Notes under the pieces: generated by a model | The model's database searches: none | Told to the model about the DNA's origin: nothing | What the model saw: only the letters and a program-made list of their open reading frames with translations | Program-made: the position numbers and the translations under genes | From: JBCFBK01 sp038562555 | GTDB lineage: Bacteria; Bacteroidota; Bacteroidia; Bacteroidales; Prolixibacteraceae | Length of the DNA stretch: 64,000 bases | Direction: 5' to 3' | Assembly (NCBI GenBank): GCA_038562555.1 | Contig: JBCFBK010000030.1 | Location: 1-64,000 of the forward strand | Part shown: positions 17,157-27,738 of the stretch, in pieces | Numbering within the stretch: the first letter of the stretch is position 1 | Layout: each line of letters begins with the position of its first letter

Positions 17157-20021
17157 TTAAAAAAGCGTTACCGGTCCGACGAGCCCCATTGACTGGATTT
17201 CCTGCGGACCGCTTTTCCGGTTAATGAACCGCTGAACGACCTTGTTATCGGTCATCGTCCGCATGTAGTTACCCATGATGGTGGTCACATGAACTTCGAT
17301 CTGATTTTGCCCGGCCTGCAGCAGTGCTCCGACTGGATAAATCCGGTTGCCATACCATTTCACGCCGCACGACTTGCCGTTCACGAACAGTTCCGATACG
17401 CCCCATACTTTACCCAGATTAAGCCAGCCTGGCTGGTTTGCCGGCGCTTCAATGGTGCATTTATAAACCGCGGTTCCCGTGAAATTGACATGTTCCGTGT
17501 CTTTCAGATCTTTTAGTTCATCCATTTGCATAGTCTTCACCTGATTTTCAAGACTGTGTCGAAGCTCCACCTGCCAGTTTTTCAATACACTGTTACCCGG
17601 ACCCGACACCGGGACCGGTTTCCACTCCGGACCCTTTTTATCCCGGTCAAACAGGATGATCCGCGACTCTGCCGGCCCCAGATCGAGGTCGAACTGCCCG
17701 TCCTGCAGATTGATCCGGAACCGGTCGCCGCTTTCTGCATTCCAGATCCACCCATACCGCTTCCTGGTAATCTCTTCCGGGAACGTGATCCGGGTTTGGT
17801 GTGCCTGGTGCATATGTGCATTGGCAAAAAAGAAAATCTCGTTCTTTTTGTCGTCCTGATAGCGGGTTTGCATCACGAACCGGTCCGGATTTTCAATGGT
17901 CAGGTAATGCGGCAGGTTGTACTTCAGCATAAGCTCCTGATACCATTCGAGGAAGCGGTTGTCTTCCGGTTTGCGGAGCAGGACAAAGCGATCGGGGAAG
18001 GCCTGCAGTTTTCTGACCCATTCCTGAATTTCGGCATCACGCTGCTGGTAGTTGAGCAATCCCAGTGATTTTTCCGGGTATTTTTCGATGCAGAACACGC
18101 GGCCTCCTCCCGACACAAATTCATGGAGTTTGGCCAGTGTTTCCGGGCTCGTGCCGGTCACTTCACACAAAAACAGCACACCATACTTCCTGGGCCCGCA
18201 GCACAGTTTTCCTTCTTTCACGGTGGCGTCTTTCAGAATGATCTCCGTCACATAGTCGGCGGCGCCTCCTGTTTTATTGATCGATTCCCAGATGATTGAC
18301 GTATAGGGTACATTCAGTTTTTCCGGGAAAGGATCGGTCTGCACGCCCATCTCGCCCCACATGTCATAGTTGGCCGGGAGAATGGCCATATCGGTGTACA
18401 TGTCGGCATGCTGCAACAGCGACGAAATACGGGCCTTGTATTGGTTCAGGTACCTGAAATACGGCCACCAGTTGTTTTTCTCATTGTAATAGGAACCGTA
18501 CTGAACCCAGCCGGGGAAGGGCGCTTCAGCCGGCGAATAGTTAAATCCATGCCAGATGGAATGCGTGATGCCCGACATCAGGCTTTGGTCGGAGCCAATC
18601 TTGAGCAACTCCAGGGTGGTATTAAATACCAGGTAAGTGTTTGTCATCTCCTCGCAGCTCACAATCCTTTTCCCCGTGAGGTGGGCAGCCGACGATACGT
18701 ATTTGTTGATCATGGTATACCCTCTTCCGCGGCGATAGTCTTCGTCCGACATTTCCTCACCAAGACGGTGCTTCAGCCAGTTTGTAGTCCATGATTCGCC
18801 TTCGGGAATGTCATATCCCAGGCTGGTTTCGAGTGGGAAAAACCCTCGTCCATAGGCCTGTGCACGCGATTTTACCTGCTGGTCTCGGCACCACTGCAGA
18901 TGGGTTTGGGTGAAACGCTCATACAACAGTTCGGCCTTGGTCAGTTCAAAGTCAAACCGCACGCGTTTGATGATTTCGGTAAATTCGGGCGTTTTGGTCA
19001 CCCCGTACTTTTCGTCGACCACTGCTCCGAGGCGGCCTACCTTAAACATCGTGAACGGCAGATATGGCATGACGTCATATCCCCTGCGTTTCTTAAATTC
19101 CTCTGCCAGATCATCATTCCAGTTACATCCCTCCAATTCCATCGAGTCGGTGAAAAATGCCCGGAGATGATCAGCAAGCGGTCCTGTTTTCTGCTGAATG
19201 GTATTGGACATATGATCCAGGTATTTGCGGACTGCCTTTTGATCCATATGATTGAGGATCGGACCGGCTGCCCCCGGCGCCCCGTTGATTACACTGGCAA
19301 AGGAATCGATCCGGACCAGGGCGTACAGCACATGCTTTCCTTCAGGTATTTTTACCCGGATAATTTCATCCTTGCACTGCTCCGAAAGATCAATGACTTG
19401 TTCCAGGCTGCCCATCGGATCGGGAACCAGTTTCAGGGAGATGATCTCATAGGTGCGTCCCGGATAAGTGACCGACACACCGGGATTCACAGCATTGGAG
19501 ATATGGTATTGCGAGATTTCGTAATCCAGCGGACCCTCAATTTTCTCGGCATTGATGATCAGCACCTTGGCCCGCTCGTCGCGTTCAAGGGTCTCTGATC
19601 CAAAAGGCCAGCCCGAACCGACGATCAGGTCGCAGGTCAGGCCCAGCTTCTTTGCTTCGCTAAAGGTGACCTGTAACATGTTGATCCATTCATCACTCAA
19701 CCACTGCAGCGATTTTTTACCCAGGTCATCGCCACTTGAAGGAAACTCGATCGGGTTGATCTCCACTCCTCCGATACCGGCATCCTTCAACAGCCGCAGT
19801 TCCCTGATCAGCTCAGCAGCTTCAATCTTGTCGCCGTTCCACCACCACCGGACAAACGGATGATAAACGGGGTCAGGATCCCTGAAAACCCGGTAGCGGT
19901 CAGTGTCAACACTTAAGTCACCCGGCCTTAGAGCCGTTTTCCCTAATACAGGAACTGTTCCTGCGGCAAAGCATCCGGCCGAAAGCACGGCGCTTTGAAG
20001 TATAAAGTTTCGTCGGTTCAT
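17157..20021 (-). CDS. GH106 alpha-L-rhamnosidase-like enzyme
   Basis: A 954-residue exported protein. The start MNRRNFILQSAVL resembles a Tat/Sec signal. The N-terminal catalytic region shows the GH106 opening HPFVRWWWNGDK, then LKDAGIGGVEINP, SGWPFGSE, and a long barrel part with ESWTTNW and SCEEMTNTY. The C-terminus (~840-950) is a jelly-roll binding module (LNLGKVWGVSELFVNGK). GH106 enzymes remove alpha-L-rhamnose, for example from rhamnogalacturonan II or flavonoid glycosides, by a calcium-dependent inverting mechanism. It is the first gene after the terminator-like stem that follows susD and opens the enzyme operon of PUL1. Confidence 0.88.
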   Translation of the reverse strand: MNRRNFILQSAVLSAGCFAAGTVPVLGKTALRPGDLSVDTDRYRVFRDPDPVYHPFVRWWWNGDKIEAAELIRELRLLKDAGIGGVEINPIEFPSSGDDLGKKSLQWLSDEWINMLQVTFSEAKKLGLTCDLIVGSGWPFGSETLERDERAKVLIINAEKIEGPLDYEISQYHISNAVNPGVSVTYPGRTYEIISLKLVPDPMGSLEQVIDLSEQCKDEIIRVKIPEGKHVLYALVRIDSFASVINGAPGAAGPILNHMDQKAVRKYLDHMSNTIQQKTGPLADHLRAFFTDSMELEGCNWNDDLAEEFKKRRGYDVMPYLPFTMFKVGRLGAVVDEKYGVTKTPEFTEIIKRVRFDFELTKAELLYERFTQTHLQWCRDQQVKSRAQAYGRGFFPLETSLGYDIPEGESWTTNWLKHRLGEEMSDEDYRRGRGYTMINKYVSSAAHLTGKRIVSCEEMTNTYLVFNTTLELLKIGSDQSLMSGITHSIWHGFNYSPAEAPFPGWVQYGSYYNEKNNWWPYFRYLNQYKARISSLLQHADMYTDMAILPANYDMWGEMGVQTDPFPEKLNVPYTSIIWESINKTGGAADYVTEIILKDATVKEGKLCCGPRKYGVLFLCEVTGTSPETLAKLHEFVSGGGRVFCIEKYPEKSLGLLNYQQRDAEIQEWVRKLQAFPDRFVLLRKPEDNRFLEWYQELMLKYNLPHYLTIENPDRFVMQTRYQDDKKNEIFFFANAHMHQAHQTRITFPEEITRKRYGWIWNAESGDRFRINLQDGQFDLDLGPAESRIILFDRDKKGPEWKPVPVSGPGNSVLKNWQVELRHSLENQVKTMQMDELKDLKDTEHVNFTGTAVYKCTIEAPANQPGWLNLGKVWGVSELFVNGKSCGVKWYGNRIYPVGALLQAGQNQIEVHVTTIMGNYMRTMTDNKVVQRFINRKSGPQEIQSMGLVGPVTLF

Positions 20022-20208
20022 CTATTTTAGTATCAAATTTCAAAACAAGATCAAGTTGCGCGGAGCATAGAGCACAGCGCCTGATGTACAGTAATCTTTA
20101 TCCCATACTCCATGCGCTTTGCTGGAAAATTTACGATACAGGCACCGTATACGCAATCCGCCTGTTAAATTTTGAGGTCGCTGTATCCGGTTCCCGGAAG
20201 CGGCGATC

Positions 20209-20240
20209 AAAAAAAGGGCGGGGCACAATGCTCCGCCCTT
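20209..20240 (-). terminator. Rho-independent terminator after susD of PUL1
   Basis: On the minus strand an AAGGGCGG/CCGCCCTT stem is followed by seven T. It lies 18 bases after the SusD stop, so it separates or attenuates transcription between the susCD part and the enzyme operon. The ~190 bases from here to the GH106 start hold no gene and no clear -7 box. Confidence 0.75.
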
Positions 20241-20257
20241 CCGTTTATTGCAATTTA

Positions 20258-21871
20258 TTAATTGTTCTGTTCACATAACGGATTGTACAGCATCTCTTCG
20301 TCAGGTATTTTCAGCGTCATGTCAGCAACGCCGTAGGCGGTTTTGTTGACATGGTTCGCGGAACCGGCACGGTCGACTGCAATTCCCCAACGTTTGTTGT
20401 TGAAGAATTCGCGGCCGTTTTCACCCCATAACTCAATACGGGTTTGTAGCTGAACCATTTGCAGCGCGGTCATTCCGTTCATCGACGGATATGTGTCGCA
20501 GGTTAAAGGCGTAGCGCCCGTTCGGGTGCGGGCCGCCAATAAGATATTCAGGGTTGTTTTGGCTCCGGTCGGATTATTATCCTGCGCCAGCGCTTCGGCT
20601 TTCATCAGCAACACCTCAGAAGTACGCATATAAAAACAGGTAACGGTCCCCACCTGCTTTTTATCATTATTTCCGATGCCATGCGTGGCCGCAAATTTCA
20701 GATTCGTATATGCCGGAATATATTCCACTACGCTGTTGGTAGGATAGGTATAATCGCCAAAGGCCGTCGCCATGAAGCAGTCCTTACGATAATCGCTGGG
20801 ATCTATTTTTTCATATAAGCGGTTATCAATTCTGGCATAGCCTTTACTCAGGCCCCCATATCCTTCTCCAAACGGGTTCGTCCAGCTGTTATGAGCTGTC
20901 AGCGCCTCTCCTATGGGCCATCCCAGGATCACCTCCGGATTCACATTATTATAGAGAAAACCATTGGTCTCAGGGCGGATCTCGGGGTTAGTCGCCGTGC
21001 CTACGTTGTTCACCCCGCCATAGACGCTTTGTCCCATTAATGTCGGATATTTTGCTAAAATATCGTCGCAGGCAGAGACTGCTGTGTCCCAGTCGCCCGT
21101 GATCAGCGATACCCTTGCGAGGATGAACTTGGCAACAGAGAGATCAATATCGGTCAGCGTCGTTGTCGTATACCCTTTTTCTGCTCCTTCAAACAATTGA
21201 ATCGCCTTGTTCAGGTCATTCTTAATGAAATTGTAGGTTTCGGCGGATGTAGAGCGGGCCTTATATGCCTGAACAGGTGAATAATAATCATACAACATCA
21301 GGCCGGATTTGTCACTTCCGCCCTGCAGATAAGCATCCTGATAATTCTCCATCAGGTAAGCATAAGCATAAGCGCGAACCACCAGACCCCTGGCTTTGTA
21401 TTCCATTAACTTTTTTGTAGTCCCCACGGTTTCGTCGTCCAGGTAGTTCAGCATTTTGTTGGCGGTGGTAATGATTGACCACATGTGATGCCAATAATAG
21501 CCATTCTTGTCGACCGACTGCGATGTAAAATCGCGCAGGTAGTATTCGTCTGCACCAAATATACCCAACGTTTGATTGCCAAAAATTATATCATTTCCCT
21601 CGAGGCTCCTCATATAATCCAGCCCCTGACAGGAACGATAACGACCATCCGCCGTTCCTCCTCCGCTGATACCGCTGGCATTGAATTGTTTCGGCATTGC
21701 GTTTGCCATACCCGACATGATGATGTCGATTGCAGCCTCGTCACCTGAAGCCAGGATTTCTTTGATCTGTTCTTCCGTGATGCTGTTGGCAGGTTCCAGT
21801 TCCAACTGGTCTCCACATGATAACAGGACCAAACCTGCAAGAAATACTATTCCGATTATATAATTCTTCAT
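20258..21871 (-). CDS. susD: SusD/RagB-family nutrient-binding outer membrane lipoprotein (PUL1)
   Basis: A 537-residue lipoprotein. The signal sequence ends in VLLSCGDQLELEP, with Cys19 as the lipid anchor and the usual acidic residues after it. It has the SusD fold pattern: N-terminal TPR-like helices (RDFTSQSVDKNGYYWHHMW), a long middle part, and the C-terminal RTSEVLLMKAEALAQ helix followed by RIELWGENGREFFNNKRWG. It binds the oligosaccharide at the cell surface and caps the SusC channel. It directly follows susC (22 bases). The product looks intact although its SusC partner is frame-broken here. Confidence 0.93.
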   Translation of the reverse strand: MKNYIIGIVFLAGLVLLSCGDQLELEPANSITEEQIKEILASGDEAAIDIIMSGMANAMPKQFNASGISGGGTADGRYRSCQGLDYMRSLEGNDIIFGNQTLGIFGADEYYLRDFTSQSVDKNGYYWHHMWSIITTANKMLNYLDDETVGTTKKLMEYKARGLVVRAYAYAYLMENYQDAYLQGGSDKSGLMLYDYYSPVQAYKARSTSAETYNFIKNDLNKAIQLFEGAEKGYTTTTLTDIDLSVAKFILARVSLITGDWDTAVSACDDILAKYPTLMGQSVYGGVNNVGTATNPEIRPETNGFLYNNVNPEVILGWPIGEALTAHNSWTNPFGEGYGGLSKGYARIDNRLYEKIDPSDYRKDCFMATAFGDYTYPTNSVVEYIPAYTNLKFAATHGIGNNDKKQVGTVTCFYMRTSEVLLMKAEALAQDNNPTGAKTTLNILLAARTRTGATPLTCDTYPSMNGMTALQMVQLQTRIELWGENGREFFNNKRWGIAVDRAGSANHVNKTAYGVADMTLKIPDEEMLYNPLCEQNN

Positions 21872-21893
21872 ATTTTACAGACTTTTTAAACGT

Positions 21894-24800
21894 TTATAAA
21901 TCCAGGTTAACGCCAAATGAAATAGTGCGCATGGAAGGATAGGTATAAGCACCTACTTCAAAACCGCCAACCAGCGACATACGCGGATCGATACCCGAGT
22001 GGGAAGTGACCATCAGGAGGTTATCGGCCGAAACATACAGCCTCATGTTATTGATCCGGTATTTCTGCAAAGCTTTCTTCGGGACGGTATAGCCCAGGGT
22101 AATATTCTTCAGGTTCAGATAAGTAGCGTCAAACAAGGCCATATCGGTGTACAGCCAACTCCCGAAGGTAGATCCGTCGGCATAGGAATCGCCATAGAGG
22201 GCCATGGGAAATTTAGCATCGGTATTTTCCGGAGTCCAGGTATTCCCGATCAGTTCGGCCGACTTGGGGGCACCAATATTCCCGCTGCGATACAGGTTAT
22301 TCCCATATTCGGTGCTGTAGAACTTTCCGCCGATCTGATAAGCCAGCATGCCGGTAAAGTCAAAGTTCCTGAAACGGAGCGTTGTACTGAAACCTCCAAT
22401 CCAATCCGGAATGGCATCACCTACTTCGTAACGGCTGGCCAGAGAGTAATTGGTTGTCTTCACATCAGTCCCAACTTCCGCATCCGGAAAATTACTGTCG
22501 CCTGCGGTCACTTTGTGATAAAAGAGGGGAAGTCCGGTACTTTGATCCACGCCGGCATATTTATACAGGTAAAGATTGTAAAAATCCTTCCCCTCACCAC
22601 GCAGGTAAGTAATACCCGAAGACGTTCCGCCTCCTGCCGCACTCCAGGCGTCGGTCGTTGCGGTATAATTTCCGTCGAGCACGTCCGAGGCGATATTATC
22701 AGGAAAATCAGTCAGCACCGTCGAGGAATGCGTTCCGTTTAGCGACACGGTCCAGAAAAGATCTTTACTCTTGATGATGTCGACATTTAATTCAACCTCA
22801 AATCCCCGGTTCCGGATTTCACCCGAGTTCCGGGTGATGGTTGACTGGCCAAGTGGAATAGGCAATGGGTTCAGCAAAGAAGGCATCATAGGTCAGTTTG
22901 TTATAAATGTCGAAGGTTCCGTGAACCCGGTTAAAAAAGCCAAAATCGATTCCGGCGTCAAGAATTTTGGTCTTTTCCCAGGTCAGGTTGTCAATAACAT
23001 AACCTCCCGGATTTAAGGTATACGAAGCAGGAATACCGTTCCCGCCGGTTGTTGAAGTATAAGTCGCGCCATACGACCAGGTCTGATAACCGGAATAGGT
23101 GCCAACGCCGCTCTGATTCCCGATAAGACCGTAACTCGCGCGCACTTTCAGGTTGTCCAGCCAGTTTTTTGTATTGTTCATAAAGCTTTCCGCCGATATT
23201 CGCCAGCCTCCGCCGACCGACCAGAAATTTCCCCAGCGGTCTTTATTGTATTTAAATTTGGACGAACCGTCGCGACGTGCAGAAAACTCAGCATAGTATT
23301 TTTCATCAAACACGTAATTGAAACGGGTCAGATAACTTTCCATGGCAGTTTCTGATTCATTTCCGCCAGGCGACGAAAATGTTCCGCCGGTATAACGGCC
23401 AACAAAATTAGCAAACGTAGCAAAGCCGTCGACCAACTCATATGCAGAATTGTAATACAGGGTCTCAAAATGGTATTTGTTAAACTCATGTCCCGCCAGA
23501 GCGTCCAGATGATGCTTACCAAAAGCACGGCTATAATTCAGGAGTTGCTGCGTGTTCAGGATCGTTACATTCTGATAAATCTTACCGAAAGCTCCGGTTC
23601 CTGCCGCCTGACCGGTTTCACTGTTCCAGTAACGCGTTCGGGTTTCATGATACTTTTCAAAGCCCAGGTTAGTCGTAAATTTCAGATTCTTCGTTAATTG
23701 GATGTCAGCGTAGGACCGGGTAATGATATCACTTGATTTCCTAACATCCATATCCTTTTCCAGCATGGTCAGCACGTTGGTCGAAGAAAGCGAAGTTGAT
23801 GTTTTTCCCAACGGTGAATAGGTATCGCCGGCAGCGACATGAACCTTGCGTTCGCCGTTTTCATAAATATAATCGCCGTTTTCATCTCGGGCATACAACT
23901 GGATCAACTGGTTCTGCCCGTTAATATAACGGAAAATATTAGCCGTTGCCGATCCCGGGTTACGGCCGTAGCGGGTGGCGGGGGATTGGGTTTCCCGGTA
24001 AGAATAAGATACGTTGGTCCCTATTCTCAACCAGTCATACAACTGTGCATTCAGGTTCGACCTGCCATTGTATCTGGCAAACTCAGATCCAAGGATATAG
24101 GATGGATCTTCGAGGTAACCTAATGAGAAAAAATAATCCATTTTATCGCTTCCGCCACTTGCAGAAACATTGTATTCCTGCCGGAAGTTATTCTTTAACA
24201 AATGTTTATCATAATCATCATCATAAAGAAAGCGGGCATTCGGATTCAGCTTGCCATCGGGATTAACCAGATAAGCTCCCGACATGGTGGCACTTGATGT
24301 CGCACTGCTGCCGTCAGGGGTATAAACAGCCCCCGGGACATCATACAACATCCAATTACCCAATGCGTTACGCGCAAAGGTACTTGTCGACCCCGTATAA
24401 TTAAACAAGTGAGCGCTGGCAAATTCGGCAGCAGCTTCATGCGTCATGTTTGGATTTTGCACATTGGTGGAATAATTGGCTGAAAGCCCGCTGCTATTGC
24501 CAAACCGAGCTGAGTTGTAAATAGCCTGCCAGGTGTATTCATAAATATCTTTCGGATCCGATATTTTGTCATACTGATAAGGTCCGACCTGGTTAACGCC
24601 CCACCGGCCTTCAAATGAAATCTTTGTCTCCCCTTTCGAACCCTTCTTCGTTGTGATCAGGATTACTCCGTTTGCCCCGCGCGAACCGTACAAGGCTGTA
24701 GATGCAGCGTCCTTCAGCACCGTAACGCCTGCAATATCTTTTGGATTAATTGTTGAGAGCGGGTTATCATGCTGCGCAGGAACACCGTCAATAACCACCA

Positions 24801-25671
24801 GGGCATTTGAATTGTTCTGGCTTGACGACCCCATCCCCCGGATCCGGATTCCCATATCCAGCCCTGGCTGTCCGTCTATCGATGACACCTGAAGTCCGGG
24901 CACCGCACCTTCCAGTGCGCGTGTTACGGTCGAATTTGCCTGCGTTGCAATCAGGGTGGCATCAACCGTGCTGATCGAGCCGGTCAGGTCTTTGCGTTTG
25001 GCTGTACCGTAAGCAATCGCCACCACTTCATCGATGCCCACCGTTTCTTCCTCCAGCTTCACGCTGATTTTAGTCCTTCCGTCAATTGCCTCTTCAACCG
25101 TTTTCATCCCAACGAACGAGAATACAAGCGTCTGACCGCCGGCGGGAACCGGGAGACTAAACCGGCCGTCCATATCCGTAACGGTTCCGGTTGTCGTGCC
25201 CTTTATTACAACCGACGCGCCCGGTAACGGTTGCCCCAACGCATCGGTGACCAGCCCGGTTACGACACGCTGCTGCGCGGTCACAGCGCTGATCACCTGA
25301 TCGTCTGACGACAGGACAATCTGTCTCCCTTCCACGCTGTAACTCACATTGGTCCCTTTAAAAAGCAGATCCAGGATTTCACTTACTTTCGCTCCCTGCA
25401 CGTCAATACTGACCTTCCTGTTCGTGTCGATCATCTTACTGCTGTAAAGGAAGTAGTACCCGGTCTGATCTTCGATCGTCAGCAAGACGTTTTTTACCGA
25501 ACTGTTATTCAGTTTCAGCGAGAGGCTGGCTGTCTGGGAATAGGAAATTCCCGCGAACGACTGGAAAATTGCCAGCAGGAGGATCATACAGGTTAATTTC
25601 ATGCGCACAATGGTTTTTTTTATCCCTGGCGATAACCGCCCGAGGACATTGAAATTCAACTTTTTTTTCAT
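21894..25671 (-). pseudogene. susC: SusC/RagA TonB-dependent receptor (PUL1), split by a frameshift
   Basis: The first 935 or so residues hold a signal sequence, an STN signalling domain (~50-120, LLTIEDQTGYYFLYSSKMID), a carboxypeptidase-like regulatory domain (GASVVIKGTTTGTVTD), the plug (RGMGSSSQNNSNALVVIDG and LKDAASTALYGSRGANGVI) and most of the barrel. After LTYDAFFAEP the frame runs out at 22819. The rest of the barrel, beginning PLPIPLGQSTITRNSG and ending in ISFGVNLDL, continues in another frame, so one indel at about 22850-22890 explains it. Joined, it would be about 1250 residues. The STN domain marks it as a transducing receptor that signals to FecR. If the frameshift is real, the truncated barrel could not insert. 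Confidence 0.85.
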
Positions 25672-25709
25672 AGATTTACGCTGTTTACGTTGTTAAACTA
25701 CTTATTAAG

Positions 25710-25746
25710 ACCGGCGGTGAATGGACCAGATTCACGCCGGTTTTTT
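25710..25746 (+). terminator. Plus-strand terminator antisense to the susC leader (PUL1)
   Basis: ACCGGCGGTGAAT pairs with ATTCACGCCGGT across a 7-base loop (one bulge) and is followed by TTTTTT only in the + direction. It lies 39-75 bases upstream of the susC start, which is on the other strand. No + strand gene ends here, so it would end a short RNA antisense to the susC start, as known for cis-encoded PUL small RNAs in Bacteroides. As a 5' leader structure of susC mRNA it is also possible. No good promoter for an antisense RNA was found inside susC (best candidate TATCCCTG at 25621). Confidence 0.5.
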
Positions 25747-25832
25747 ATATTTTGTATCTCATGTCTATTTACTTTTCAGGTTATATATTGCAAACTCAAA
25801 ATTTGCCGAAACTATCCGGCAGAAAAAAGTCT

Positions 25833-26852
25833 TCATCGTTTTGTCAGCCGGAAAACCCGTTCCGTTCCCGCCTCCGTTTTTCGCTCCGTTACGGTAAAGT
25901 CGACAGGAAGCGCCATGGAGATCAGCTTCATGGTTTGCTCCGGCTTCTCATTTTCAATCGTAGCAGTCAGAAAATAATTCTTCAGTTCGGGGTCGTCAAT
26001 AACAATTTTCACATTATACCACCGGCTGATTTTTCTTACTGCAATGGAAAACGGTTCATCCTGCATGATCAGCTTCCCGTTTATCCAGGCCATCGATAAA
26101 TAAGGATTCACGTCCAGCCGGGAGACTTTCCCTGCTTCAACATCAAATTGCATTTGTTGTCCGGGTTCTAACCGGTGATCGTCCTGTCCATCGCGGACAT
26201 GGATCTTTCCTTCAATCAGCGTTGCTTCAAAGAAACGATCGGATGAGTATGCGTTCAGATTGAACCGGGTACCCGTAACCACGGTTGTGGCCATTGAATT
26301 CCCGACAACAAAAGGACGGGAAGGATCACTGACCACTTCGAAATACGCTTCGCCGTCAACGAAGACGCGCCGCTGATCTTTTTCAAACTGCGCCGGATAC
26401 CGCAGGGTGGTGCCGTCATGCAACCAGACCAGTGTGCCGTCGGCCAGTGTTATCTTTGAGCGTGTCCCCGGCTTGGTGTAAATCTCCTGCTGAACGACGA
26501 CAGCTTCCTGCGCATTCTTTTCGCTGTTATTATTCCGATATAAATAGACCGTAAGCAACAGTAAAGGAATAATCAGGACGGCCGCTATCCGGGAAAACGT
26601 CTGGTAAGCACTTTTCAACGAAAGAACAGGCCGATTGCCGCCGCTGTTCATTTTTCGATGAAGTGTCTGAAGCAATCCCTCAAAGTCGGGTTTTTCTCCT
26701 TTTAATCCAATGTCGGCGCGGGTCCAGATGCTACCCAGAACACCCCGGACCTCCGGTTCGTTTTCCGGATCTTTCATCCAGTCGAGGATCTGCTTCGTTT
26801 CATCATCCGACGTTTTTCCGTAGAAGTATTTTAACAATTCGGGAAGACCCAT
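25833..26852 (-). CDS. FecR-family anti-sigma factor (PUL1)
   Basis: A 339-residue inner-membrane protein: cytoplasmic N-terminal helical part (~1-85) that would hold the ECF sigma factor, one membrane helix (~89-105), a periplasmic FecR domain (KPGTRSKITLADGTLVWLHDGT, VFVDGEAYFEV) and a C-terminal DUF4974-type domain (WINGKLIMQDEPFSIAVRKISRWYNV) that contacts the STN domain of SusC. When SusC binds its glycan, FecR is thought to release or activate the sigma factor. It lies between the broken sigma gene and susC and appears intact. Confidence 0.92.
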   Translation of the reverse strand: MGLPELLKYFYGKTSDDETKQILDWMKDPENEPEVRGVLGSIWTRADIGLKGEKPDFEGLLQTLHRKMNSGGNRPVLSLKSAYQTFSRIAAVLIIPLLLLTVYLYRNNNSEKNAQEAVVVQQEIYTKPGTRSKITLADGTLVWLHDGTTLRYPAQFEKDQRRVFVDGEAYFEVVSDPSRPFVVGNSMATTVVTGTRFNLNAYSSDRFFEATLIEGKIHVRDGQDDHRLEPGQQMQFDVEAGKVSRLDVNPYLSMAWINGKLIMQDEPFSIAVRKISRWYNVKIVIDDPELKNYFLTATIENEKPEQTMKLISMALPVDFTVTERKTEAGTERVFRLTKR

Positions 26853-26941
26853 AGATTTCGTATTTAGCTGTGATACGAAAATGAACCCTCCCGACCCTTG
26901 GTGGCAGGATGATTATTTTGAGTTTATTTAAGTTCCGTGCT

Positions 26942-27549
26942 TTATTTTTCCGGAATCAGCGCGGGATCCTCCCGGTGTGTCAGGAAGACAGAAAAGAAGA
27001 GATAACCCGGTAATGTTGAACCGGCCAGCTTTTCCCTTAAGACTTTCAGAGCAGCCGTCATATGGCCTTCTACCGTTTTTACGGAGATATTGAGTTGGTT
27101 AGCGATTTCTTTATTTGAAAGACCGTGTTCCCGGCTAAGTTTAAAAATTTCCCTTCTTTTTTCCGGAAATCTGTCAATGATCTGGTCAGTGACCTGTTCC
27201 ATGCTCCGAAATTCAATGCTGATCTCCGTTTCCTGGCTCGAACAGACAGCATTGGTCAAAAATTTTCAAGTTTACGCTTCTCCGACTTTTCCCGGCGAAG
27301 CCAGGAAATGATTTCATGATAAGTAACCGAGAATAAAAAAGACTTAAAGGAGAAGTGCTCATCAATGCGGCGCCGGTTTTCCCAAACCTTCAAAAAAACG
27401 ATCTGCGTAATCTCCTCAGAAGCGAATTTCTGCCTGGTTATTCCTAACGCAAATGCATAGATCCGTTCAGTGTACCTGCGAAACAAGAAGTCAAACGCTC
27501 CATAATCTCCATCCCTCAAAGCACGAACATATTTCTTATCTTCCTCCAT
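26942..27549 (-). pseudogene. ECF RNA polymerase sigma factor (PUL1), broken in a T run
   Basis: I took the ATG giving MEEDKKYVRALRDG as the start because the same point begins the intact paralogue of PUL2. Region 2 (FDFLFRRYTERIYAFALG, FLKVWENRRRID) is complete, then the frame stops after EKRKLENF. Region 4 (FPEKRREIFKLSREHGLSNK, LNISVKTVEGHM) continues in the next frame, overlapping by 4 bases. The break lies in five T (about 27257-27261); six T would restore one reading frame of about 202 residues, the length of the paralogue. Sequencing error, phase variation and true loss are all possible. Confidence 0.85.
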
Positions 27550-27580
27550 GGCAGAAAATGATAATAATGGCCCATTTTGG

Positions 27581-27588
27581 CAAATGTA
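27581..27588 (-). promoter_or_regulatory. -7 box TACATTTG of the PUL1 sigma gene
   Basis: TACATTTG on the minus strand fits TAnnTTTG and lies 31 bases upstream of the chosen ATG. The same octamer stands in front of the PUL2 sigma gene. No convincing -33 TTTG was found. Confidence 0.45.
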
Positions 27589-27638
27589 GACATTTTCGCG
27601 TTTTGAGGTCAGGTTTATGGACAAACTGTCCGACATTT

Positions 27639-27677
27639 ACTTATAAAAAATCTTCGTGAACCAGCTTTTTTATAAGT
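27639..27677. repeat. Perfect 12-base inverted repeat
   Basis: ACTTATAAAAAA and TTTTTTATAAGT flank a 15-base loop. It lies between the end of the jelly-roll gene pair and the promoter of the PUL1 sigma gene. It may end transcription from the jelly-roll genes (T run on the minus strand) or serve as an operator. Confidence 0.6.
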
Positions 27678-27738
27678 AACAAGCAAAATGAAATACAAAC
27701 AAAAGATTAATATTAATACGCTAACTCTTTTCAGCATC

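Noticed and set aside
20209..20240. Stem after susD considered as a riboswitch or attenuator
   Set aside because: Simple GC stem with T run directly after a stop codon; no aptamer-like structure upstream of GH106.
27253..27265. Programmed ribosomal frameshifting in the sigma gene
   Set aside because: The intact PUL2 paralogue has no slippery run here, and no clear stimulatory structure follows; an indel is the simpler reading.
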